Source of the DNA: Setoptus koraiensis
Taxonomy: Eukaryota; Arthropoda
Assembly: GCA_048013815.1 (NCBI GenBank)
Contig: CM106586.1
Location: 12,214,001 to 12,278,000 of the forward strand
Reading direction: 5' to 3'
DNA: 64,000 bases
The stretch's first letter is position 1. Each line of letters opens with the position of its first letter. Positions 48,285-59,369 of the stretch are shown here, one piece after another. The position numbers were made by a program, and so were the translations under genes. A model generated the notes under the pieces. The model was not told the origin of the DNA. It was given only the letters and a program-made list of their open reading frames with translations, and ran no database searches.

Positions 48285-50891
48285 TCAGCTGGATGCATAC
48301 GGATTCTTGGTGCCTTTGCTGGCCTCATCTGTTTTTGGATAGAAGTTTTCTGCCTTGCTCTCGTCCGTTGCTCCTTTTTCATTCCTCATGTATGGATTAT
48401 TATCTTGATGGTCGTCTTCGTATCCTTCGTCGTCATCGTCGTCGTCATGGTGCTTGTTTCGTTCGCTTGACTTGGACTGCTTGTGATCTCGTGACCGATC
48501 GCCATGATGATCGTCGTCGTCGCTGTCGTCGAAGTCATCGTCAGATTCCAGATCAGAATCAGCGTCAGAGTGGCGGGCCTCATTCTTTAAATCATCTTCT
48601 TCATCGTCGTGTTTTGTTTGTTTGTTTTCATGTGGCTCGTCCTCATCGTACTCATCATCGTCATGGTGCCCTCGACGGTGGTCATGTTTGTTTTCCTCCT
48701 CCTCATCATCGTCATCACTATCATCATCATCATCAATTTCGCGCTGCTTATTGAACTTTTTGTTCGCATGATCGTCATGATGTTCATCATCGGATGAATC
48801 GTCGTCGTTGTCGTAGTCATCATCTTGATCATTATCATAACCGTTTCCTGCTTTCTTGTCTTTTAATTGCTCATCGATTTCATCGTCTCTCTCATCATCG
48901 TCATCGTCATCTTCATCATCATGATGAGAAGCCCTAATTCTGTTGGAATCTTTAGATCGCTCTCTGTATGGATCATTGTCATAGTGTTCGTCGGAATCAT
49001 CGTCATCGTCGTGCCCATCTCTATCCAGACCTTTTTCGGCAGCGTGCTCCAGAGCCTCTTCGCCGAAATTGTGCTCGTCGCGTCTCAGATGCTCGAGATC
49101 CTGGCGAAGTTCTTCTCGCGAATGCTCTTCCCTGAGGCGCTCGTTCTCTTCGTTCATGAGACGACGTTCATGGTCTTCGTCACTAAGATGCTCTTCATTA
49201 ATATTGTGCTCCTCGTCCTCCTGATGGCGACTGCGTTCCTCTAGATCCTTATGTCGCAATTCGTCCCCTCGATATCTTTCCCTCGCCAGCTCTTCCTCTT
49301 CGTCTCCTCCTGGTCGGGCGGCCCTGATGTTGTTGTCGCTTGTTCGGCGACCCTCACCATCGACGCGGCTCAATCTCGGTTCCTCCATCAACATCCTTTC
49401 TTGCTGTTCTCGGCGTCGCAAATCGGCCTCATTAGGCGACAATGGCACACGATCATTTGTCGCAAACGCATCGGCATTAGCATGGTCAGTGTATTGTCCA
49501 GCATCGTCGTCTTGTCTCAATATTGGGCCCGCTACTGGGTCCAGTGGCCTGGCTGTAATTGGCGCCGATTCAATAGGGAAACCAGCGTTCTCTGGAGCAG
49601 GGTAGCCTCTCCTGGCAAAGTCGTCATTATTGTACATTATCGGCATAGTGGCGGGCCCTCCTGCACTCGCTCTTATTCTATTCACCGGCTGCTCTAACCT
49701 ATCGCCGGCAACTGGCGCGGCAATGCCCTCTGGGTAAGCCTCATGATACCTGATACGTTCCTCGGGCGGCCCAGCGACGATATCTGGTCTCGGGTACTTA
49801 GCCATGGGGTCGCGATCGACGCCAATGTCAGCGGCGGGCGGCGCCAGTCCATCGTAGCCCGCTTGAGCTTGAGCACTCGACACACGCGGATCGAAACGAG
49901 CCTCAGGTCGGCCATAATAAGCAGCCGGCCCATTCTGAGGCGGCTCCTCTGGCTCGTGCAGCCAAACCGGATGGGGCCCAGGTGATGGGAGCTCGTCGCC
50001 GGCCACATATTGTTCCGGCTCGGGATAATGGGGTCTGGCCAGCGGTGACGGCTCCATTATGTTGTTGTGAGCATGCTCGAATTCCTCTGAATGGTTCTCT
50101 TCTTTTTCGTGACTGTAACTAGTCTGCTTCGATTTCGTCATTTGATTGCCGCCAATCATTGGTGGCGCCATCAATGGATCCTCATGAAGCGGGTAGCGCA
50201 CGGGCAGCTCATCGTGTGGCTCATACTCGTGCGGCCCCATTAGCTCTGGCTCAGGCTCGACCAATTGTGGACCGTCCGCACCCGAAGCGGCCGCCGCGGA
50301 AGCCGCTGCGGATCCGCCCGGTCCTGAAGCGGCAGCCGCAGCAGCAGAAGCGGGTCTCGGACCTCGGTACCGTCCGCTAGGTCTATGGTACAATGGCGGA
50401 TTCATTATGTACTGCGGGGGTAGGGGTGTCATGAGCTTGGGGGGCTTTTTTTTATTGAATCTGTGTTGTACTGCGCTAAATGTCGACTTGATTTTTGTCA
50501 TAAAGCCAGCTCCTTTTTTTGGTGTCGCTGCTGCATTGCCAGGGGGGCCTGGCGGCAATATCGGTGGCGGCGGCGGCTGCATTGGTGGCTGCGGTGCCAT
50601 TGGATTGCTGGCGAACGGGTTCGAATTCAGCTGTTGGTTTTTCGGCTGACCGTGATGGAAAAACTTGCTGAATAGGTTGGCCTCTGTCAAGGATGTGCCA
50701 CAAAGCATTGTTGTTAGTATCATTAGGCTTAATGAGATAATTAAAATGATGCCATTGTTCATCGAGGGTCGTCTAGCGATGGCGTTACGACCGTCACAGC
50801 GGCCATCATGCTCGTCATAATTATCATTATTATGATGATTGCTCTTGTTATTACTACTGTGCCCACAACGATAATTTCGCAGTCTGGCCAT
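48285..50891 (-). CDS. Unrecognised acidic His/Asp-rich secreted or anchored protein
   Basis: A long single-exon frame of 868 residues from the ATG at 50891. I do not recognise the family. Residues about 47-63 (GIILIISLSLMILTTML) are strongly hydrophobic. If translation starts at the internal ATG at 50762 they form a classical signal peptide ending near SLTEA; another ATG lies upstream at 50945. Next come a Pro-rich stretch, a basic patch (FMTKIKSTFSAVQHRFNKK), Ala-rich runs, and a Pro/Glu/Tyr-rich middle. The C-terminal ~370 residues are almost only Asp, Glu, His, Arg, Lys and Asn, with runs such as HDDDDDSDEHYDND. The composition suggests metal- or calcium-binding or a mineral/cuticle matrix role, but this is inference from composition alone. 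The start codon is uncertain. Confidence 0.7.
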   Translation of the reverse strand: MARLRNYRCGHSSNNKSNHHNNDNYDEHDGRCDGRNAIARRPSMNNGIILIISLSLMILTTMLCGTSLTEANLFSKFFHHGQPKNQQLNSNPFASNPMAPQPPMQPPPPPILPPGPPGNAAATPKKGAGFMTKIKSTFSAVQHRFNKKKPPKLMTPLPPQYIMNPPLYHRPSGRYRGPRPASAAAAAASGPGGSAAASAAAASGADGPQLVEPEPELMGPHEYEPHDELPVRYPLHEDPLMAPPMIGGNQMTKSKQTSYSHEKEENHSEEFEHAHNNIMEPSPLARPHYPEPEQYVAGDELPSPGPHPVWLHEPEEPPQNGPAAYYGRPEARFDPRVSSAQAQAGYDGLAPPAADIGVDRDPMAKYPRPDIVAGPPEERIRYHEAYPEGIAAPVAGDRLEQPVNRIRASAGGPATMPIMYNNDDFARRGYPAPENAGFPIESAPITARPLDPVAGPILRQDDDAGQYTDHANADAFATNDRVPLSPNEADLRRREQQERMLMEEPRLSRVDGEGRRTSDNNIRAARPGGDEEEELARERYRGDELRHKDLEERSRHQEDEEHNINEEHLSDEDHERRLMNEENERLREEHSREELRQDLEHLRRDEHNFGEEALEHAAEKGLDRDGHDDDDDSDEHYDNDPYRERSKDSNRIRASHHDDEDDDDDDERDDEIDEQLKDKKAGNGYDNDQDDDYDNDDDSSDDEHHDDHANKKFNKQREIDDDDDSDDDDEEEENKHDHRRGHHDDDEYDEDEPHENKQTKHDDEEDDLKNEARHSDADSDLESDDDFDDSDDDDHHGDRSRDHKQSKSSERNKHHDDDDDDEGYEDDHQDNNPYMRNEKGATDESKAENFYPKTDEASKGTKNPYASS

Positions 50892-53800
50892 TGTGGTGAT
50901 AAAAGAAAAAACAGTAAGTCTTTGTATGGTGTAGATATATTGCACTCGTTAGGTAGTATATTGAGTGCAGTGGTGTGTCAATCAACTAACGTTAAGTTAG
51001 TTAAGCGATCACGAAGTCACTGATCTGTTTGGTTTGGTGTACACTGTGCTATTGTATCGGTAAATCAATGATAATTACCAAGCGAATCTAGAGCGAAAAG
51101 AACAGTTCAACACGTATTTAGTGTAATGTATCTATGACAACTGACTAGTCAGTCGCTGCACAATTGCAATGAACGCTGTCGGGCTTGGTGCGGAACGCGC
51201 GACCTGGTTGACAGGATAGTGTGATGGGATTCTCTGTCGCTGTCACGACGTCACATGTAGGCATTTTTTTTTCTTCTTTCGACACAAACATTATTATTAC
51301 AGGTTGCTTTTCTATTTTTCATACCTGCTCGTGTCCGCATCGCAGATCGGCTGATGCGCGCTATTTCTGGCCACATTTACTGGTCTAAAAATAGACCAGA
51401 TACCCATGCACTGCACAGCAATATTTTCATTATTTTCATCATTTTCATAGGCGTGTAACAGTCGGAAAAATACATACTGCAGTCACTGGAGTCCAGTGAT
51501 CGGTTTTCACGCTGAAACGGCATGACAACGAAATGTTGCCGTTGGTGGTGGCCAGTTTCATCAAGTAATTACACTGACCACGTTTGTGAATTTGGCCGCT
51601 TGCGGACGGCCAGCATGGTCGCACACAAACACTGACAAAATGTAGATGAGACGAAAAATTAAATCTCGGTGTTTTGCGGCGACCTTTTAGACTTGTCACA
51701 GTGGCAGTCGTCATGCTGATTCGATTGGCCTGCTTAGCATTGGCGACACACTCCGACTTCTTGTGCCGGCGGAGTTTTGGTCCGGCCGGTCGGCCAGACC
51801 AGAACTTCCGCTGGCACAACGCTCTAATCTGACGGGACCGGCCGAACACAACAATCAGCTCGTTGTGGCTGCACCCAAAATGAGGTTCCCCGAGCACTTA
51901 TTTCGCGCAAATGCCAGCACAAGTGCGCGCGAGGCCCACGGCCCATCAAACGCAAACCAACCGTATAAACATTGGCGAGGAACGTGACCATTCGCTAATT
52001 ACCAGCAGACGTGCCCCATAATTTTGATGGTCGAGCTTTGTTGGGGCCCGGTTGTGGGCCGGCACACACACACACACATTATGCAAAGTAATGTCCGCTT
52101 GGCAAACACGCCTCGACAAGTATCACTAAAAAGTGCATGTTTGAACACTTTTCAGCTAGCTCATCCCAAACAGAATGGCGGCCCAACACTGTGACTTGCA
52201 TTCGAAATGCCAAATAGACTCAACATTTGCATAGCGTTGGCTCGCCAAGAAGCTGGCCAGATTGCTGCACCTGGCCCCCCCCCCCCGTTTGTTTAGATTG
52301 GGTTGGGTCGGATAATTTTGGCAGCCGTGCAGTGGTATGGTTTTTCTTGTTTTGTGTTGTGTTGTTGCGCAAATAAATGGCCACGTACCAATTGACGATT
52401 GTGTCTCTAAATGGCCCGACGGAGTTTGAAAAATTGCACCAGTTTCAAGAGCGTTTCAAGTATTTCAAGTGCCTCAAGTGTTTCAAGTGTTCCGGCTGGT
52501 CCGGGTGTTTGCTATCATGCATGGCTAGTTATCACGAGAGATCTATTTTTGTTGTAGGCCATCGAGTTTCGTTCAGGCATAATGGCATTATGGCCAGACA
52601 GTTTGCTCTGATTATTCGGCTCTCGCCGGCATTATGATGACCGTTTGCCTTTTCATAGGTCGAACGGAACAAACTTTGAACAATAACTCTGCTGCTGCTG
52701 CAATTTATTTTTCCTTCTCCTGTCAACATCATTTATGAACGTAGAGAGAGAATACGACATGTTTGAAATATAAGGGGATATTTCAAGCATGCTGCTAACT
52801 ATCGTGCCAGCCGTACTAATAACCGGAGGACACACAACGGCGCTGCAAACTATTTGTATCAGATTGGATTGGAATCGATCAAAACGTTTCTCAAAACTGG
52901 TGCTATTAGAAACTATTATTTACCATTAGCTATCAAGATGGAGATAAATCACATATCATACACACTGCAATCACTGTTGGCTCGGCCATTTCTCACTTCT
53001 CCCAAGTCCATCGTTGCTGGCAATACCAGTGCAGCTGCTGCCAACAGCCGCACTTTTCCAATGTATAAAGTCCGGCAAATTCAGCCAATGCAGTTAGTCT
53101 GAGCAAACGGACCTCTTTTCTTTCAACTTTCAACTCTCAACTCTCTGACAAAACAACTAACTGTGTGCTCGTTTGCAACAGACATCACGCGCAATTGAAT
53201 GTAGTTGTTGGAAAAAAATTTGTATTATTATTATTTGCTCTTGGCTTGCTGTTTGGCCGCAAGCAAACTTTTACTTTAAGTATGCTCAATGTTTTATGTT
53301 TTATGTTTTGTTCGCTTCTCATTTCTTTGTGGGCGCCCATTCACCCTTCGGCCTTTATTGCATGCATCCTTTCCGTTGCAAAGACCATCGTTGAAAGGAT
53401 TTCCGACCCTCACTTTCATAATGGACACTGGTTGATGCTAATGTCGGCCCTCTCGGAATAGCAACTCTAGCGACCTATCTCGGATGGGAAACCATCAGAG
53501 GCTATCGAGCAAGTGTCCAAGCATTTTTTTTCTAGTCTCAATCACAAATGGTACCAATTATATCCTTCGTCTTCTGGGATCATTTTTCTATGATGTAACA
53601 TGATGGGTTTAAGAACAAGACACGATTTGATTCCAACGCGACGCTTCTGCTGAAATTCTTCGATGAAGACACACTTCGGAGACCAGAATAAACCATCTAG
53701 CTAATACCCGGAGTGACATTCCGATTCAAATCAATGGTTTAATCAATAGAAAGATGGTCACAATTAAAATGTGATTTGAGCACTGTTTTAATAGTTTTCG

Positions 53801-53995
53801 GCGGCTGTTCTAAATCAATTTGGTTTTTATGTGGTTTCAATCGAATCAGATTTGAATCGAATCTATAAAAACTATCAAAACCATTGTATTCTGGCACATT
53901 GGTTCTATCGGTGTACAAAATTTGGTGTTGATAGCTGTTATAATTATTTATTTATTTTGTAAAAACTGGGCAAAAATTGGTTCCGAGATAAACGC

Positions 53996-54620
53996 CTAAA
54001 ACTGTCCGGCTTCATAAAACTGTTCTTCCTCGGATTCCGATCCTTCCAAGTCGGTGTTTTCTTCCATGTTCTCCTCGTTTCCTTCATTGTTTGGTCCTTT
54101 TATATGCTTTGAGTATCTTTTTCGTCCATTTGTTTGCAGAAATCTTCTAATCGAGATGATGTGGATAATCCTAAGTCTTCGCAAACATTGATGATCGCGA
54201 ACCAACCTTCGTTGCATGTCATTGCTGATATTCCAGTTGCTATTTGAAGAGTTTCTAGGCCACTAGAAGTAGATTCTAGAATTGAAACATTTATTTTGAT
54301 TCTGGCTGAAGCCGCCCTGGCATCTTTCAAGTAAATCTAATTTAGAGAGATCTCTCTCTATAAATTGGCTCTATCAGATTCCACGTTGACTCTGGTAGGG
54401 TTTTTTCGTGCTTGAATGTATCCAGACAGCTATCGTTTCTGGCTCGAATGTATTTGCAGAAGCTGTTTGGGTGTGTTGGGCATAATTGATGTTTCGGGTT
54501 TCTGTATGTTGATGACTTGTGATTGAAGCCAATCCACCCGATTTTTTCACCCCGAAAACCTACATACCCCCTTAAAGGCCAAAATATAAGGCGATGGAGC
54601 CCCAGCCGAACATTCAATTA
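53996..54620 (-). mobile_element. Decayed Mutator-like transposase fragment
   Basis: Minus-strand peptide pieces matching the C-terminal part of the Mutator-like transposase proteins widespread in invertebrate genomes. The order is: CPTHPNSFCKYIRARND, then LPESTWNLIEPIYRERSL, then LETLQIATGISAMTCNEG, then an acidic tail ending FYEAGQF and a stop. In intact relatives these correspond to HxxCP...WCKY.RA, LP......P.F..L, the ...A...FN.G block, and the terminal YGAGxF. The segment normally holding NESLHS.IW is missing and the frame shifts at least once, so the copy is dead. Family assignment rests on remembered patterns. Confidence 0.6.
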
Positions 54621-57600
54621 TGATCCAGCTCGAGGCGAGTTACCTCTAGTTGAGTGCGACTGTAACGTGTAAACGATGACAGTTTGAAATAAGAGAGGAT
54701 GAAATCGAAAAATTGAAAATTCAATGATATAAAAATGTACATTTAACTTCGCAAACACAAATCAGTCACCATCATTAAAACATGTTCAAGTTTATTTTCA
54801 ATTTCTATAATCAGTCGAGTCTAGTCTTTCTGTTGTGAATGCCACGTTGATCCTGTACGGGATTCCTCCCGGGTCCCGTTCCGCCAGATTTTTCATGTAC
54901 GCTTCCGGATGTAATCGAGAGGAATTCCAAGTCTAAAAACGGATGAGAGGGGGCGGTGTCGTTGCTTGTTTCTGGCGAATGATCGAGTTGCGATTGGATA
55001 AGTGTGTCACACGGCCCAGAGGGCCGAGGATGTTTGCGAGATTGAGCAACGAGACGCACAATGCGAGCTTTTTAATTATTGCGACTCTCATTATTAGCGC
55101 GTCATCATGAGGAACACGATCACTCTCAGCTGGCACGCCGCGAGCCCCAGAAACGAGCCAAAAGAGTTTTTGGCGTCAGTGTGCCGTTGTGACTGGTCAT
55201 CGTTTCGAGCGAGTCCAGCTCAAAATGGTCAAACTAGCGCAACAACTAATAACACGGACCGAATCTTGTTGTTCACTAAATCGCTCGTGTTACGTGCTGA
55301 TAGCCGATAACGACACACAATACAATGAGTGGCACAACTTTAGAATATCCCCTTTCGAGCCTATTCTATTTGGCTTATTTGGCCATCTCGCTAGCCCAAA
55401 ATAGTCCACCATTGGACTATTTTCACCAATCACACCACTGGCTGGCCATCGGCTGTGTGCGAGACTGCAAGTTGGCTATTGGCTCGCCTGGTGGCCGTCA
55501 CTAGAATTTAGGCGGACATAGATGCCGCTTGATTAGCTTGACAAGCGGTCCAGTTAGTTAGTTGAGCAGCCGACGACACTGGCCAGCCAGCTAACTGGAG
55601 CGGCAATGGCAGTAATAATACTATCCATTGCTGGCCAGCTCCAAGGAAGCCTGTCCGGGCAGCATCTAGCTGCTTGTCACGTGGTGGCCACCAATCGATC
55701 TATGCTTTAATTTAGTCGATATTTAGTTGTCGCTCGCCCGGTTTTGTCCGTTTTGTTTTGATGATGACGCTCTCTGGCGAGACTGTGGCCGCCGCTGCGA
55801 GCTTCGTTTCTGGCTGTCTGGCCATCATCGCTCGTATGCTCGTCGGGTCTCGAAGCTGGCCCACAATTGTGTGCAAACTGTGTGTTTGTCACACAATTGT
55901 GACATAATTCGAATAGCTGAGCTTCGTGGCGGGGCTGCCGCATCAGCGCTGCACAGCCGGTGCCGGCCAATTTTATCCCCCAATTGAAACGGACCGATCT
56001 CATTCGATATTGCGCCCATTCGAATCTGTTGCAATTGGTTCGCGTTGGTCAGCATAAGCCGCCCGCCTAGAAGTTGGCGTGATTTCGGTGGGGCCAAGTC
56101 CGAACCAACACACAGGCACCATACTGAAAGCTATCGTCGCCGCTCTCATATGAATCAGAGCAAATCTCGTCCATTTCGCTCGCTATTTAACCTCGCCAGC
56201 CGGGGCAGTCTGGTTGCTGTTGTTCTAGTTACACTGCATTCAGTGTGCTCGTGTGAGGATAAAAGAAAGAGAATGATTATATGGAACAACAGTATCCACT
56301 CGCCATTAGCGGACACACTGAGTGTCGCGCACAGCGACAGCTAGAGGCAAACGAGTGAAAAGTTGGAATATAAAGATAAAGTTGGCAGCCAAATTATTAT
56401 AGATACAACATTTAGCAAATAGTGTATGGTGGCCGGCTCCTCACTTAGAGGGCCTGACCAATTTAAAGCACGCACCATCAGACGACAAAGAGGCGCGTAT
56501 AAGTGGCCCGTTGCGGTGGTCGACTGGCACGACGACGGGCTAAGCTGGGCGCGCTGGACAGCGCCACCTCTCATTCTAGCCGGCACAATCAACACACTGT
56601 GAAAGTTAGAGAACACACACACACACACGACAAAGGGCCCCCACACACAACAATGGCCACGCCAGTCAACAACAGCGACAACAAAACTTGCAAAAACGCC
56701 CGCCAGTTACCTACACAAAAGACACAGCACGGCCATTTATTCTAGTTATCGGCCATCAGCAACGGCCAGCTCGGCGCTTTGTTGTTGTCGCTGCTGCTGT
56801 TGTTGTCGCTGCTGTCGCTGTTGTTGTTGGGGTTGCTGTCGCCGTTGTTGTTGTTGTTGCGCCCGCTGCCGGCGCCGGAGTCCAGCGGCCAGCTTAATGT
56901 CGAGCTAACGGGCCCCAAAGAGCGCCAGCCATTTGGCCAGCGAGCCCAGCGACGTAATGATGATTATATTGTCATACGTTATCCAGCTAGATGACTGTCT
57001 ATTAATTGAGATCTCCACCGAGCTTTTACAATGTCCACACGCACGACGACCTTATTTGTGTACACTTGGCACGCGAGGCACCTAGGGGACGCTGGCCCCC
57101 TTGCCCGCTGGCTGGTCGTTGTGGCGCCAACACTTTCAAGACACTCTGGCTAAATTTATACTGCAATAAATTGTCTCGATGGACATTATTCTTCCATAAG
57201 CTCTGGTTGTCGTTGTTGCTGTGTCGTTGTTGAACTTTTGCCAGCCAGTCGGCGACAATTCTCTTCGCTCGTATTAGTGTTATGGGCAGGCGTTAGTTTT
57301 GGTGTTGCTAGGTGCGTTGAATAGTTTCAGTGAGTGATTTCCAGCTCTGCCGAATTCAAAAGATGTGAGCGCCTCAGTGTGGGCGCCGCGCAAACAGCAA
57401 ACCAAAGATCCAGCGAGCCAAAGAGTGAGAGAGCCAACGAGCCAAAGAGTGAAAGAGCCACGCAGAGAGAGAGAGAGAGCCGCTTAATTAGCCCGCTAGG
57501 TGAACTGAACCGCTGCGACTGTTGGCGACACGCAATGGCACCGAAATGGCTATACAACGTCACAAAAGAACGGCAAGGAAGGGGCCCCTTCGCAGGCCAG

Positions 57601-59118
57601 ATAAAAACAGCCGCTCATCACATACCACTTACTTAGGATGCCGATAATAACAAATGAGCCTGTCTGCCGGCAATGGATATACCGTCAGAACTGTTGGCAG
57701 GCCAACAACAAACAGGCTCGTCGTTAAATAAAGCATTAGATGTAAGGGGATTTGTTTTGTTCTTTTTTTTTGTGGCCACCTTCTCACCTTCCTCTGAGGT
57801 CTGTCAGCCCACCGGTGAGCCAATAAACGGAGCGGCCCCCCTTGCCGGGCAATTTTATCGTCGGGCCCCGGCAATGGGGCCGGTTATTAGATTGCAATTT
57901 GTTTAAAGATATAATAGCAGAGCGGCGCGCCATTTTGGGCTAAATTCAAACTTTTAACTTTTATTTTAGCCTCTCTAACCACTGTAGCGCTCTCACCCAT
58001 TGTCTGGTCTGGTAACTCTCGTCGTTTGGCAGCTTGTGTGAGCTGGCCCACTATTAACTGGCGACTATTTCGGGCAAGCGCCAAACGCCACACACCCACA
58101 CACAAAACCCGCCAGTCCAATATCAATGGCTCCGATGGCTGGGGCCAAATTAGCCAAGCGTTAAAGTGAAGAGAGTTTTGAGTGAATCACGAGATAGATA
58201 AAGGAAATGGATCTGCCCATTTGAGCCCTCTCTCCCTCTCGCTGTCTCTCTCTCTGCCCCCTCTAGCCGGTGAAATTAACTAGCCTTTGTATTCTCGGTG
58301 TGTTGCCTGTCTGTCTCTCTGACTCACTCACTCACTGGATAGCTTAAGTATTAGCTTTAAAAGACAACGGCTAAAGTGATGGGCGCGCCTGATTAGAGTA
58401 ACGGGCCGGCTGGCTGAGGGCCCCGTTAATGCATTAGACGCGCGCTGAGATAGGATAGATACAAATTGAACGAGCAGCGTACCGGTCATAGCCAATTCAG
58501 CTCACTCTAAGGCCTATATCCGGTTGTCTCTCGACAACGGCACCGGCAACAGCGGCCCTTTTTCAATTTAGTTAAGTTGCCAATTTTAACGGTAACGCAT
58601 ATCCGATGATGCAGTTTTTCACTGCGACCAGCAACAATAGACAATTGTTATACCATTATATCCGTCTCCTTCCTCTCTATCACGGTCCTCATAACGGTCG
58701 TATGATGATGCTGGCGTCGTTATGCATAAAACAGTATACGAACAACAGTTCAAAGTAACCTCGCTCGAACTTCGAACGAATTGCCTCCATTCCGATACCG
58801 ATATACTTTCGAAAGAGGCAAGTGAATCACGTTACTCTTATTACGATTCGCCTCGTTTCCAACATCTAAATTGGCGGAAAAAGACTTGTGTTTCATCGAT
58901 TCGAAAAAAACAGCGCCCCCATGGAGCTCGTGCAGTGAGCATTGTTCGGAAAATCCTTCGGTGTGGCCGCCAAATGTCGGAAAACTTTTCCAACACTTTT
59001 CCGAAATTTCACCCCACATTTCGGAAATGTGCACGAAAAGGAAATCGCCGGCTTCCGGTATCTAATCTTTTTCCAAATCTCTTTCCGAAATCGGATGCCT
59101 ATTGAAAAAGAAAAAAAA

Positions 59119-59224
59119 CTGACCGAAAAATGTCCGAAATCGGTTGCTGATTGAGAAAAATCTGACCGGAAAATGTCCGAAATCGGTTGCTGATTGAGAG
59201 AGAACTAACCGAAGAATATCCGAA
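59119..59224. repeat. 43-bp tandem repeat, about 2.5 copies
   Basis: Units start at 59119, 59162 and 59205. Copies one and two differ at only a few positions, mostly in the A-rich end; the third is partial and more diverged. The core is CCGAAATCGGTTGCTGATTG. CCGAAA and CGGAAA words are also common in the 200 bp before it, suggesting older degenerate copies. Confidence 0.85.
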
Positions 59225-59369
59225 CCGAATTAACGTGACTCGGACGCGATTCTCCAACAGTGATTGTGATTTTATTCTGTGTAAGTATGTGTGTTGTATG
59301 AGCAAATTAGCTAGCTAATGTTTCACCTGAATTTTTCGGTTTGGTCGTTGTGTCAACGTCAACGTGAGA

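Larger units (their letters stand above)
50892..59369. other. Gene-poor 8.5-kb stretch, locally GC-richer
   Basis: Upstream region of the acidic protein gene and downstream region of the LRR receptor. From about 55400 to 58600 the DNA is rich in GGCC and GCCGGC-like words and clearly less AT-rich than the first 48 kb. It includes a CA run at 52063-52078, a poly-C run at 52267-52287, a dead transposase fragment (about 53996-54620) and a 43-bp tandem repeat (59119-59224). Small frames are plentiful but none has a domain. A frame at 56150-56344 has a hydrophobic stretch like a signal peptide but no other support. Confidence 0.5.

Noticed and set aside
48131-50649. Many plus-strand frames opposite the acidic protein
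   Set aside because: They mirror its Asp/His repeats as Ile/Val/Met or Arg/His runs and have no domain of their own.
56150-56344. Possible short secreted protein with a signal-peptide-like segment
   Set aside because: Only a hydrophobic run supports it; the rest has no conserved feature and the surrounding region is full of chance frames.
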